Source of the DNA: Dendrolimus kikuchii
Lineage: Eukaryota; Arthropoda; Insecta; Lepidoptera; Lasiocampidae
Length of the DNA stretch: 64,000 nt
Direction: 5' to 3'
NCBI GenBank assembly: GCA_019925095.2
Contig: CM034401.1
Span: 18,632,338 to 18,696,337 of the forward strand
Shown: positions 1-11,238 of the stretch, piece by piece
Layout of the letters: each line of letters begins with the position of its first letter
Numbering within the stretch: position 1 is the first letter of the stretch
Translations under genes and position numbers: made by a program
The notes under the pieces: model-generated
What the model saw: the letters and a program-made list of their open reading frames with translations, nothing else
The model's database searches: none
What the model was told of the DNA's origin: nothing

Positions 1-172
1 CGCCAGGATTATGTTTTCGTCTATCTTCAAGAATGCCTTCTTCAGCGTGCCGTCTGATCCATGTTCTCACTGTGTTCCGACTTATATTTAACACTCGTGA
101 TATTTCTCGAATGCCATAGCCTTCCTCACTGAGCACTACAATCCGAACGCTTTGTTCTGCGAGACTAGCCAT
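1..172 (-). pseudogene. Tc1/mariner-type transposase, N-terminal DNA-binding part, cut by window edge
   Basis: Reading the minus strand from an ATG at 172-170 gives 57 uninterrupted codons up to the window start, beginning MASLAEQSVRIVVLSEEGYG. The piece has the layout of the first helix-turn-helix of Tc1/mariner transposases: an activation helix (about residues 6-17), then GIREISRVLNIS and NTVRTWIRRH as the two helices of the HTH, then a basic linker (RRKHNPG). In this family the domain binds the terminal inverted repeat before a DDE catalytic domain cuts and pastes at TA. The catalytic domain would lie outside the window, so I cannot tell whether the gene is intact. I found no convincing terminal repeat to its right. 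Family assignment rests on the HTH pattern only. Confidence 0.7.
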
Positions 173-1563
173 TATACAATTTAAATAAGAATTTAATTCT
201 TAGATATTGGGTTCTAATTTTTTTTTTCATTGACTTTACTTGACTTCTGATATACTTTCAGAATGACATTTTATTTTTAAAATTATAATATTTTTTCTAT
301 AATGAAAAGAGTTAAAATTATAAGACAGATTTCAGTCGAGATTCAAATTATTTCAAATCATTATTGTTTTATCTAAAACACATCCAGTACAATGATAAAA
401 AAAATTAAATAGCGTAGTTCTCTGAACCTAGTGACGCATTTTTATTAATGTTTAAAACGTCCTAAGTGCAACACACACGATAAACCTATTTTGACGGTTT
501 TAAAGGAATTATTAGCAAAGTGGGTCAGAATTCAATTGGTCCGATAGTAAAATAAAGAATTATCTATATATTGTTTTGTTAAATAAATTATTACATTGAA
601 CCACGTGGCGGAAGTAGTTTAAATATTATGAACTGTATCAAAAAAAGAAAGAGAAAGAGATACATATTTGTTATAGTATTTTATTTCGAATTAAATAAGG
701 TTGAATTTTATATGTTTATATCTTTTTAGTGTCACTTTTTTTCATCGATTTCCAAGTCATAAGGATTCTAAATAATTTTCACTTCAAATATTTAGAGGTA
801 CTATTAGTACAAATCGTGTTATGGTCCCAATATTAGTTTACAATAATATTACAACTAACGCTACGTATAATTATGTAGGTATATAGAAAGATAATGTATA
901 CCGTCTTAACATTACTTACGTTTGAATAGACTCCCATAACTCCGCGATTACAAAATGGAACATTGTTCCTTGAACGCCGAACGAACCCGACCGTACCCAA
1001 CTAATGGAGCCGGTCAATTACTTAAGACCCGGCCAACTGATCATAAATCCGGTCCTATCGATCAAAGTTCGGACTCGCGTCCGGTCATTCGATATTACGA
1101 TATCATTAATAGTTGTGATGGCTTTCTATTACGTGCATTGTAATATTTTAGTCGGATAGATTTAGTAAATTCAAATTCGGAAGTTTTTGGAGTTTACTCC
1201 TTGTTGGAGAGGGAATGAATATTTGTATTAATTAAAAAATAAAGGTTTTCTGTATTATGGTGTATTATTGTGAATGACTTTTCTCTATATGACATGTTAC
1301 TATATTTAAAATATTAGAATTAAAAGTACAACAAAATAAAACCTTTTTTTGTCGTGAACACTCCTTATTAATCGAACTTCATATATGGCCCTTGGTAGAG
1401 AAATTTTATGAGGAATTCAATTATAGAAGCGTTAAGTTTTTCTGCGCACGCACCTTGCACTTCGTACTTAAGGAGTAAACTCCAATCGTGCGTTAGAGCG
1501 GTCACACCTTTTTTTTCTTCAATTCATATTAAGTTCCTCTGGACAACATTTTTTGAAGGCTTT
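173..1563. other. AT-rich intergenic/intronic sequence with small repeat traces
   Basis: No gene is visible. Around 690-800 a degenerate copy of a repeat also present at 34.5-34.9 kb and 56.9-57.1 kb can be followed (shared stretch ending in TTCACTTCAAA). Around 955-1115 the base composition rises and a CCGGT-like word recurs. A 16-bp inverted repeat links 1187-1202 and 1470-1485. Open frames here have no recognisable domains. Confidence 0.5.
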
Positions 1564-1768
1564 TGGATGGCTACCACCCCTGGTCTAGGGTATGCCGCCA
1601 TAACAACCTTGAGTTATATTCCGGCATTAGTGACCAGGTTTCAGTCTCCCTTTAGAGAGCCGCAGCTCATGGGTAACCACTTCGGAGTTACAAATGTCCA
1701 TAGGCGATTGTAACCGCCGCCATCAGGTGGACAGTCTGCCTGTCAGCTGAACTTATACAATAAAAAAT
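1564..1768 (+). mobile_element. SINE family A, 5'-truncated copy
   Basis: The stretch matches the dispersed family seen at 15 places in this window: it carries GGATGGCTACCACCCCTGG, then CCGGCATTAGTGACCAGG, GTCCATAGGCGAT and ends in an A-rich tail (ACAATAAAAAAT). It lacks the first ~110 bp of full-length copies. No coding potential; it would be moved by LINE machinery through its LINE-like tail (inference). Confidence 0.75.
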
Positions 1769-3459
1769 ATATAATTTAAAAATTACCTACTTCATACTCC
1801 ATATACACCGCTCTATGTACGTACCAGTCTTTAATTCAATTAATGCATAGTTTTGTAAGGTATTGTTGGGTTTTTAAATATACATCCCCAAATTTGCAAC
1901 ACATATGACCCCCCATCTCCGGCTTTCCTTATCGCACTCTCATCAGAAACGGTCCTTGTTCCACCAGGCTGGAAAGTGTTTACTGAAACGCGACCTCCAC
2001 TCTAGAACTCGTCAACTGCATGCATTGTCGTTTCTGCAACAAACGTGATTTTGTGAGCTATGTTGGTTACTTTGGTTCACATAATGATATCCTCGGTATC
2101 GTATTGCAAAAGCATTGGGATGACTTTAATCCCACGCTACCTATTTGTTCCCGGGCACTGATAAAGCGAAATATTAAAGATGTTCTATATGAAGAGCCAA
2201 CCAACTCCTAACCGTTAGCTTTGAAAGTATTATGAGCAACCATGGATCTTTGTACAGCTGTTGCTATTTACAAGTTTATGAACTTTGATGTTTTCCATCC
2301 CTTTCAAATTGTTTTTGAACCTTCGCAAATTAATTTAATGTACAAGAGTATACATCTAATTAGTACTCGTAATCTCTTCGTTGCTAATTAGTTTAGCAAC
2401 CTCTTACCCTTTTGAAATAGATTAATTATTTAAAGTGTTTCTAGATACACAAAATAATAGGCTTAATACTTAAGAGTCTCGTTAAAATGAATAAGTAGTT
2501 TCCTTTAACAAAACTCGTCTACAAATCAGGGGCTTTCATAAAATATCAACAAAATAATTTAATGAAAATGCTTAATGAAGCGTAATAAATTCGAATCTCC
2601 ATCATAATGACTCGGAACAATGAGACTTGGGAGTTGTGAAGAAATATAATTTATTTGGAAGTAACTCGAACAACTAAATCAGAAGAATTGAGCTTAACGT
2701 CCAGTGCCACTTTTACGACGTGAAGCTACTTAAATGCTCTGTTTCATGGCAAAAGTAGCAGCTAATGAATTTAGTTTGTCACAGGATAATTACAGTAGCA
2801 AATATCAAGCGCAAAACTTGTAGACAAAAATCCTATCGACACCAGATCGAATAAATTAATTCCAGTTTTATTGTTGTAATTGTCATAGAATATAGGAAGC
2901 AATTTTAAGTTTTACATTGTTTTTATATTTATTATATGAAACTATTCTTAACAGCCTTTTTGAATATATTTTGTAAGATATCGTTAACCAGTATTAGATG
3001 ATTCGCTAGATAAAAACGAACTAAAACCTAAATATCTGAATTCAATTATATAAATTAGTTTTAAAACAACATGTTTACTTGCCAACAGGACCAAAATACA
3101 TCTATCTATAAAAAAATGTTTTCAGTTTGTGAACGTTTTGATTATAATACATATTTACAAAAACTACAATTGTTTATGATTTTAACTCGTTTTCATCATG
3201 GTCTTGGTCTATTTGCGTCTTAAGATTCCTTTGCGAAAGCCTGCATTCTTTGACAGTCTCATTACGCGATTGTGATTTATTTATCTTAGATCAAATAATA
3301 AAGTTTGGCCAAATGTGGATTAACTATCAGTTTTTGCTAATTATTATTGTCCTATCAGTTAAAATATTTTGACACTATTTTTCTAAGGCTGTTTCTTATT
3401 GAATAGGAAGTTTTTGAGAATAACCTGTGCTTTTTTTATTGCGAAGCTGAATACACGCA
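1769..3459. other. AT-rich sequence, nothing recognised
   Basis: No splice-flanked exon, RNA gene or intact repeat was recognised on either strand. The longest open frame (63 codons at 2020-2211) has no family signature and is probably random. Confidence 0.5.
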
Positions 3460-3520
3460 TAGACCCAGCTAATAGAAAGTGGTAGCCGTCGCCTATACAT
3501 GCTTGCAACACCAGCGACAA
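3460..3520 (-). mobile_element. CR1/Zenon-like LINE 3' tail, short fragment
   Basis: On the minus strand the stretch reads GGTGTTGCAAGCATG, then TATAGGCGACGGCTACCAC, the signature shared with the 3' end of the LINE at 57198-58046. Only about 60 bp survive. Confidence 0.5.
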
Positions 3521-3727
3521 AACCAATATGTTGCTAGGATTTACGACGGAATAAAAAGAAGGGATAAGGGGGTGAAATAGTGAATAAAGTGAGAGGGAAA
3601 TGTGCCATCGGAACTCTCACTTATTGCACGAAACACGATTAGCTCAAGGCTAAACTTTTTACGCTGACATTCTGTGAAGGTGTGGTATCACACTGATCGG
3701 GCGGGACCGAAGAGCTCTAATCATGAC

Positions 3728-3985
3728 AGCCTCTGTGGTTGAGCGGGCTAAGTCTTAGGCGGCCGAACTCGCTGGAACCCAGAAGCTCCGGGTTCGCTTC
3801 CTGGCACGGTAAATTTCGGAAGTGAACTTTCTGTTATTTACTATGATCTGGGTATCTGGGATCAACCCCAGAGTGGTCTATTATATATTTACCCATAACA
3901 CAAGCGTAACTTGCTTAGCTTCGGGATATATAATGTGTGTGTTTGTCTGCCGATGATTATTATTATATTGATGATTATTAATCAT
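3728..3985 (+). mobile_element. tRNA-derived SINE family B
   Basis: The head looks like a tRNA gene: GCCTCTGTGGTTGAGCGGG contains a good A box (TGGTTGAGCGGG, about 3735) and GGTTCGCTTCC (about 3790-3800) is a near-consensus B box, which together form an internal RNA polymerase III promoter. The acceptor stem does not pair, so it is not a tRNA gene. A unique body follows (CCCCAGAGTGGTC, GTAACTTGCTTAGC), and the copy ends in a TTATTA microsatellite. Related copies lie at 29370, 46573 and 59471. Confidence 0.75.
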
Positions 3986-4339
3986 GATAATGATTCCAGC
4001 ATGGCCCTGTTACGTAAAAAACGCACGTACACAATGAAAAAATATGTATCTATCCATAAAAGTTATAGCTAGTCTTATATTCATTTTTATTGCAAAAGTA
4101 ATATATAATATCGCATAAATTTATTGCTGGATAGCAGTTCTTATATGGTGGGCGTTAGCATTGTATCGCTAACGAAAGTTTTACTGCTTGCCTAAAACAT
4201 TTTTTCTCACTCGAAGCTTATTGCTTCGATTATTTTCCGTATTTCGAGAGCATTTTTCACTTTTACATTATTGTCAATAAACGATTTATCATTAAACTGA
4301 AAACTTGGCTCACGGCTTAATTAAACTGTACTATACTAA

Positions 4340-4992
4340 TCTATCTATATATATATAAATGAATCCCTATTTCCCTTGGTTACGCCATAACGCGTGATCG
4401 GCTGGACCGATTTCGCTAATTCTTTTTTTGTTGTGTTTATTATTGTCGGGAGAAGGTGCTTATGAAAGAAAACATTAAGAAAATTGCGCGGAATATTATA
4501 AAATTTAGGAATACTTAACCACCATATAAAATTATTTCTAATCTAACCTTAGCGCTTTGGACATTATAAACTTTTTTAATGTAACCTTGTGACGTTTGAC
4601 ATAGAATTGACAGAATGCGTGCTGCAAATATCGTCAGAGGATGTAAAAAAACTAAATATCGTTCAAAACAGATGCTTCGATCGGATATATTTTATTGATA
4701 AAATACATGTAAAATAATTAATTTATCTGTAATAGGGTTCCAATATTTAGGTGAAATTATTTTTGTGTGTGTGTGGAAGTGGGTCCCGGGATGGTTAAGA
4801 TTATAGATTTACCGGTAGGTGGCATCGCTAGTCTCCCTAAACGGTGGGACCTATTTTGATGATTTTTTTTGTTTTTATAATAGTGGATTTGAGAATGGTT
4901 TAAATTAACTATTGGTCCCGGTAAATGTCGCTGCAATCGGGTTCTAGATTTTTATTTCTAAGGGCAAGATAACGTCTGCCGGGTACAGCTAG
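4340..4992 (+). mobile_element. non-autonomous Helitron-like element
   Basis: It begins TC after an A (4339) and ends CTAG before a T (4993), as expected for a Helitron inserted between A and T without target duplication. The end reads GTCTGCCGGGTACAGCTAG. The interior carries GGCTGGACCGATTTCGC, a phrase common in such insect elements, and no helicase gene. The 5' end is less certain than the 3' end. Confidence 0.55.
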
Positions 4993-5063
4993 TATATTTA
5001 TATAATAATTATTATTAGTACCCATATAATATGAATAAAAATTTCAGTTTAACGATAAATCGT

Positions 5064-5381
5064 TCTATCTATACTATATTAAAGTATGTATTTTTGTTTA
5101 TCATAATATTTCACGGATTAAAAATGAAATTACTTTTTCACTAGATTTTTTCACTGATTGATAACAAATTTTACGTAATAAAATGTGTGATATTTTTTAT
5201 CCCGGGAATCCCGCGGGAATTTTCCCGGAAGCGGTTTGGAGTTGTTCAGGTGCTTAAAAATTAGCTTATTCCTACACAGTTTTCATTAACACGATAGTTT
5301 ACATTCTTTTTTAAATGCTACGGTACTTTATGCTCTGGGAATTTCAAGTCAAACGTGGACGAAGTCACGGGCATATCCTAG
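5064..5381 (+). mobile_element. non-autonomous Helitron-like element, family with CCCGGGA block
   Basis: The 3' end has a short hairpin (CGTG-GACGAAGT-CACG) a few bases before CTAG, followed by T at 5382. The interior block with CCCGCGGGAATTTTCCCGG followed by GTTGTTCAGGTG recurs, inverted, at 63243-63500, which supports a mobile origin. The start (TC at 5064-5065) is approximate. Confidence 0.55.
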
Positions 5382-5929
5382 TTTACAATGAAATACTAGT
5401 CTTCAATTTGTCCTCTTGAGAATTTTTTGAGAACCATAGAATTGATTTAAAGCTGTATATTCTATATTCAGTGCCGCATTTGTCACTGCCTTATATCTTG
5501 GCATAAAAGCCAGATTTGTGTCACGTCACTAGAACATTAATAACGAGCCAAATATCTTCGGTAACCGAAACCCGGGCGTTCGTTTCGTAGCAGTCGGCAT
5601 TAGTAACACAAAAGGCACCTAACAATAGCCGAATTAGTTCGGGCTGGCTTTAGCGTTAATCGAAAACATTGCCAGGGCCAATTTCAACTGACCTGTATCG
5701 TATTATTCTGGCCGGTTATTAACTACGATTTACGAATGATTTTTATTCTTTCTGCTACATATGTACAATCCTAACACCGCAAATTACTGTGAAACAAAAT
5801 CGAATATTAATTATAATATTAGATGTGTATTATACCAATTTAAGAATACGTTTACATCTGCACCTAAGTTTACTGTCAATATAATTGCAATGTCAACTAT
5901 CATTTTTGTCTACGACAAGGTGTCGCCAG
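5382..5929. other. AT-rich sequence, nothing recognised
   Basis: No gene or repeat family was recognised between the Helitron end and the minisatellite. Confidence 0.45.
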
Positions 5930-5949
5930 ATGGCACAAAACCATTATTG

Positions 5950-6092
5950 AAATGGCAACACTAAAAGATTGTGCAACTATTGTCTTCTTAGAGTGGCAAC
6001 ACTAAAAGCTTGCGAAATTTATGTTTCTTAGACTGGTAACACTAAAAAGGGTCATGCAAATTATATTTGTTAGGCTGGTAACACCAATAAAT
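5950..6092. repeat. degenerate minisatellite, 41-42 bp unit
   Basis: The word TGG(C/T)AACAC(T/C)AA recurs at about 5952, 5993, 6034 and 6076, so the period is 41-42 bp. Between the anchors the units share a CTTCTTAGA/GTTTCTTAGA segment. A weaker fifth unit may precede at about 5930. Confidence 0.7.
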
Positions 6093-6095
6093 AAA

Positions 6096-6805
6096 GTATA
6101 TTTAAAAACGCATCCGTGTCGACATTTCCTCTAACAACCTAAAATCCACATAATGTCAATTTAATCGACGAACCAAGCTTCCGAATTAATGAAGCGAACA
6201 ATTTTACAATAGGAACATAGCATAAATGCTGCCTCAAGGACTGTATCGATTTGAAAACTAACTTCAGAATTGCTGTACATGACTTCCGTAGTTCTTAATC
6301 ATCAGACTTAATTATTCCCGTCCAATCCAGTAGATAACTCAAAACTCTACAAATAGATAAATCGTGTAATATATTATCGCTTTTATCACAAAAAAATTCT
6401 TTCTTTATACATAATATGTCTATACGATCGTACTAGGTTCGCATTTCCTTGAATATCTGCCTTTCAATCGCCGAAAACACAAAGAGCCGCCCTCGGAATT
6501 CTCCAACAGACAATAAGAAAACATCTCGGTCATGTATATAGAGATATAAAGACTGCCAATATCGCACCAAACCCTGCAATCAAGGAAATTGAAAGGTCCG
6601 GACCGCGTTCGACCGGGTCATTCTTTACGCTACATTGTCTTATGCGGTCGTGTGTCATTTTCGGCCGTTTTATTCTGACGGTCGCATGTGGCATATATCA
6701 AGACGTAATAGACAGTGAGTGGCTTGACCGTACGTAACCTCGGCTTTGTTGCTGTAATAGTACAAAAATGTTTGACTCTGTTATAAGCCCTTAAGAGGGT
6801 GGTAT
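6096..6805. other. unclassified sequence
   Basis: AT-rich up to 6580, then a slightly GC-richer patch (6600-6760) rich in CGGTCG/GGTCAT words. No protein-coding signal was found on either strand. Confidence 0.4.
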
Positions 6806-7585
6806 GTACAGTCGAGTTCATTAATATATAAACATTACAGTGGATTCAAAATATTGTAACCATTGGAATGTTACAAAATATCTTTACCATCAAACACATC
6901 AATAATTTGTGGTTAAATTTTAGGTTAATTTATATAAGACAGATTTAGGTCAATAATATATATGTATGTATTATGATCAAAATTATATAACCAGGGATGG
7001 ATTCAACAATATTTTGATTACTACGATTTACATTTAAACTGCTTTGTCAAGAATCCTTTATGAAAAAGTCTATTTGAATGACATTTCCACAAGTATAGGG
7101 TATAAATATTTGTCTAGGCAGATATTCTTGGATCCCAGCGTATCTTATATCTTATACTAATATATAAAGCTGAAGAGTTTGTTTGTTTGACCGCGCTAAT
7201 CTCAGGAACTACTGGTCTGATTTGAAAAATTCTTTCAGTGTTAAATAGCCCATTTATCGAGGAAGACTACAGACTATATATCATCACGCTAAGATCAATA
7301 GGAGCGGAACACCAATGAATAATGTTGGAAAATCGGGGGATTTTTTTAACTTACTTTTTTTTACTATTCCACGCGGATGAGGTCGCGGGCAGAAGCTAGT
7401 TGAGTTATATTTGCTTACATGGCTGGTGATAAATTATTGTAGTGTCCAAGCATTGAAGCGATTACATGACGATAGTTTAATGATCTACAGATTGTAAGGA
7501 TATTTTGTTATATTCTAATGCTTACAATATTTTGAATCGGTTACAATGCATGCTTATTATATTAATGAACTTGACTGTACATCTC
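6806..7585. mobile_element. inverted-repeat DNA element with nested Helitron
   Basis: A segment at about 6806-6900 (GTACAGTC-GAGTTCATTAAT, then GGATTCAAAATATTGTAACC) is repeated in inverted orientation at about 7475-7585. The arms are roughly 95-110 bp and imperfect, suggesting a MITE-like DNA element of about 530 bp. A Helitron-like insertion (7150-7399) lies inside. No transposase is present, and a target duplication could not be fixed. Confidence 0.55.
7150..7399 (+). mobile_element. short Helitron-like element
   Basis: It starts TC after A (7149) and ends CTAG before T (7400). The end carries a CACGCGGATGAGGTCGCGGG block able to form a short CGCG hairpin. The opening, with TATACTAATATATAAAGC, is typical of such insect elements. 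About 250 bp, non-coding. Confidence 0.6.
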
Positions 7586-9440
7586 ATAACTGTAGATAGG
7601 AGTAAAGTTTAGGCCTTAATTTTTTTTACTTCATTTTACTTGTTGTACATAGTTTTTAAATTCGCAATAATAATAGCATGGAAGAATACTACGAATGAAA
7701 ATTTCTTAATAAAACAATCCTACATGACTAGATGGCGTTACGTATGATTCTTACCGCTCTATGACGCTTTTTTGTTTTAAAGATAAATTTATACTAACTC
7801 GGTCAAAAACTGAAAGTCTTATGTCCTGGCCACAACCTCGTCGTTGTGAGCGACAGCAAGTGTGACACGGCAGGCGACAAAAAGCAAAAGTATTACGACG
7901 TACACGTACAAAGCATGCCACGAGTTGTCACGCGCGGCGCCAACCAATGTCATGTGGCTTATCGATAAACCCGAGTCTGTGGCCAGACCTTTAGTTTCTT
8001 TTCAATTTTTCATTGATATGGCCTAAAAATATATTTAAAACTAGAGTTAGCTTTATTTTACTTACATAAAACTTAATTCGGTTTTTACATATAATAATAA
8101 CAAAGAAACTAAATCCATATATTATATCTACACAACTGCCCAGCAAAACATAGAGGTGAGTCGAAACCAACCTGATTTGAAGTAACACAATGAATGACGT
8201 GTAGTTTATGACAACGTAGGTTAGTGAATTGAAAATCGCCATTGCAGCGCCATCTATTTTTCTAATGCCTCCATTCTAAAGAAACTCCAATTTATCTGGA
8301 TAAAATATATCCTAAAAATTAACGTGGGTCATAAGCCAGCATTGTGTCGAGTTTTAATCATATACATTTATTGGTTTCCAAAAAGGATGCGATTGCAGCG
8401 CCATCTTTTTCGCTATTTTCGTCTATCCCACGGAAAACACGTCATTTATCGGGATAATAAGTATCCTAAGTCATGCCCCGGGATATAAGTTAACTCTATG
8501 TCAAGTTTCATTCAAATCCGTTCACTAGTTTTCACGTGATACTCCAACAGACAGACGGACAAAAATTCTAAAAATTGTATTTTCGGAATCTGCTGATCCG
8601 AATTAACCGCCTTGATTTTTTTTACATTTTTAACCGCTTTGTACAAACATGAGCCATTTACAAATTTATTATAGTATAGTGTAATACTTGCAACAACTCA
8701 GCAGGGTGTATGGGTAGTAAAAGAATAGCAACTGGTCACAATACTTTATAATCAGAGAACCTTACGGTTTTAATTAACATATTACCATACACTAACTTTG
8801 AACACTCGACAAGCATTTTTAGAAACACCTCGACATCCCTCTAATTTTACAGTATACGAAACTTAGCAATTGGTACAACCGATAGCGGATTCAAGTCCTT
8901 GATAAACTCGTTTAATGAAAGAGTTATGCATGACAAGAATTTAATACATTACTGTTTGGAAATTTCAGATAATATTTTATATAAGATATTGTATAAAATA
9001 TTATAGTTACTAAAGTTTTACATGTAATAAAATAAGCCGAACACAGTATAAATCGATCGCGTCTGCCAACATGAAAATAAAATGTAGTGAATACCGTCTA
9101 TATACAATTGAGAGATTTTGAATTCTAATCTGTACATAATTATCACACAGAGACAAACACTAATACATAAAATTATGTTAAATTATAGGGAACTATTTAC
9201 TCTATATAAAACAGGCGCTAATCACAGAATAAATAAAAATATAGCATTATTTTTGAATTAAGGAAATGGGCGATTGCATCGTCTAGAAAATAAGAGGGTA
9301 CATAACAAAATTAATTATTAACTTTAAAAAGAAACATGACAAGAACAACTATGCTACTAAATAACTGTAACAATAGATAGATAGAAGATAATAAAACACC
9401 AATAAGCAAACGAAGAATGTTCTAAATTAGAAATAATAAT
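7586..9440. other. AT-rich sequence with a degenerate direct duplication
   Basis: Two related segments begin ATTGCAGCGCCATCT at about 8241 and 8395 and continue to a shared GTATCCTAA-like word, giving a 154-bp spaced direct repeat. The second continues into CAAATCCGTTCACTAG and GACAGACGGAC, common in insect non-autonomous transposons. Nothing else was recognised. Confidence 0.4.
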
Positions 9441-9760
9441 AATTTATTTCGCTTGTCTTTCATACGAATAAACCCAAAATTCAAGACTAATATTAGTTTC
9501 ATCAAGCAGCTCTAACGATTCCGTCCTATCTTGCATTATTATACGGCAGGCCTGCAAATAGGGGGCATTATGAAATATTATGGGGGGGTCACATTTCGGT
9601 CCGATACCGGGATTAAGGGTCCGCCCGCCACTAATCTCCCGACGTCTCCGCACCGAATTGCTCATTCCGTGACCACAATGGGGATGCCAGGTACAAATTC
9701 GATACCACCTGTAAGCTTTGGATGCGAAATTAAAAAAGTTTCCCCCGTCCGTGTACACTC
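9441..9760 (-). repeat. possible retroelement remnant, unclassified
   Basis: The minus strand holds an open frame of 104 codons with no stop from 9758 to 9444, ending near an AATAATAATA-rich tail. It contains RRRREISGGRTLNPG and a GPKCDPPI block. The short reading frame next to an A-rich tail resembles the end of a retroelement, but I cannot name a family and the frame may be fortuitous. Confidence 0.25.
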
Positions 9761-9889
9761 GTATGTACCCGTAGGCCTTACGTCATTGTCGGGTCAGAGA
9801 TTGCGTACTGTTATGATAGTCAGGGATTTGCTTGCGGATTTCTGGATAGTAGGACAAGATATTTTTTTATGTTTATGCAAATATCAATT

Positions 9890-9965
9890 TTATGATATGT
9901 GGCGTAAACTTGGGGAGGCCTATGTCCAGCAGTGGACAGACACTGGCTCAAGAAAAAGAAGATAA
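9890..9965 (+). mobile_element. RTE-like LINE, extreme C-terminus and tail
   Basis: The plus strand encodes MWRKLGEAYVQQWTDTGS, matching the conserved C-terminus of lepidopteran RTE-like reverse transcriptases. The DNA word GGCCTATGTCCAGCAGTGGA is the familiar 3' signature of that family. The rest of the LINE is missing, as expected from 5' truncation during target-primed reverse transcription. Confidence 0.7.
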
Positions 9966-10484
9966 TATAAAGATTTTGTTTTTTTTTATTTAATTTATTT
10001 ATTTAATTTGTTTGGGAAACATACAATAATTAATATTCTTAAATATAAAACACAAAATTAATACATATATCAATCAAGTTTCCACTAAAAAATAATTTAT
10101 ATAACAAAAATAAAAAATTGGCTCAAATAGTTAATTACAAAAAAAAAATAAAAAAATATACAATTATACGAAAAATTACATAAATAAAATGTCAGGATTA
10201 GGTCAATATTGAATAAAATTGAAAAAAATGTCACAATTATTACTAACAAAGTAGAGATTAAAAAAAATAAGTATTAAAAAAAAAAGTTTATGTCATTATT
10301 CTAAAAGTCATTGGGTCATTCTAAATTACAACATTTTTTAATTTGCGTCTTAAATTGATATAAGTTACCTATGAAAGGATCAATACTAGTAAGTTTTTTA
10401 TTATTACTATTCAAGTCACTTCATCATTAGTGAGTAACATGATAATCCTGTTTGAGTCACTTATAATATTTCGATGGCGGCTAG
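9966..10484. other. low-complexity A/T-rich stretch
   Basis: Long runs of A and of TTTATT/AATAAA with very low GC; no gene or structured repeat seen. Confidence 0.5.
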
Positions 10485-10491
10485 ACTCAAT

Positions 10492-10704
10492 AATCAGCGC
10501 TGTGTCAGCTCTTAACACAGTATAATGCTGAGTTACCAGTCTCAGTACAATGAATGTTATGTACATTTTTATTTTGTAAATAGTTTATATATTTTGTAAA
10601 ATACTTATTTTTAGGTTTTACGTGTAAATCCTGTTAGTTTTTTTTTTTTAGTTTTATGTGCATTCATTCTGGACAATAAATATTTTCTTTCTTTTTCTTT
10701 TCTA
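10492..10704 (+). mobile_element. LINE 3' UTR fragment with (TTTC)n tail
   Basis: The fragment carries CAGCGCTGTGTCAGC, then ATAATGCTGAGTT, and ends AATAAATATTTTCTTTC followed by TTTCTTTTC repeats. The same order of words occurs at 15160-15450, 22955-23125 (minus) and partly at 25158-25194, so this is the 3' end of a dispersed non-LTR element. No coding part remains. Confidence 0.6.
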
Positions 10705-10719
10705 ATTTCATTATTATAC

Positions 10720-10775
10720 ACAGTGTATAGTAAAATACTAATACGTCCACGTATTAGTATTTTACTATACACTGT
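10720..10775. repeat. perfect 27-bp inverted repeat with 2-bp spacer
   Basis: Arm 10720-10746 (starts ACAGTGTATAG, ends ACTAATACGT) and arm 10749-10775 are exact reverse complements separated by CC. The left end overlaps a smaller palindrome, TATACACAGTGTATA. It could be two abutting transposon ends or a fold-back tip. Confidence 0.85.
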
Positions 10776-10784
10776 AACAGAGAA

Positions 10785-11110
10785 TCGGATAATGGTTTTC
10801 TTGTGAGATGGAAATGCTTTCTGCGTACCCCAGTTTTCGGGGAGAGATAGTGAGGTGGGTGGTGTGAGGCTTTCCTTCCGGGCTTGAGTTGAATGCCTAA
10901 GCGAGCCCACAGCCCGGACAAGGGATATTCGAGGATCGGCCAGAGGTTTTGGTGGTTTCCCCAACCGTGGCCTAGCAAAAGCATTCTTACGGGGATGCTA
11001 GTGCCACCCCGAGGTGAATCCCACCGCGATGATTTGTTCTCAAGCGGATTTCCACTGGTAATCAAAGATATTGTGAGATTCGCAGCGACTGCCGCATATC
11101 CACTATAACC
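10785..11110 (+). repeat. GC-rich repeat, left member of an inverted pair
   Basis: This block is much GC-richer than its surroundings and contains CCAGAGGTTTTGGTGG, then AGTGCCACCCCGAGGTGAAT. The same order of words appears inverted at 11500-11775, about 400 bp away. Frames run open on both strands but change without a consistent protein, so I treat it as repeat DNA of unknown family. Confidence 0.5.
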
Positions 11111-11238
11111 ACCCTTGATATCTTTTATCACCCTAAGCTTTTCCTAATTTTTTACTGATACCAACAATTATACGCAAGTCTGATCTAAACATTCTATAAT
11201 TAATATTCTATTCTTATTGTATTCTTGACGATCGTACT

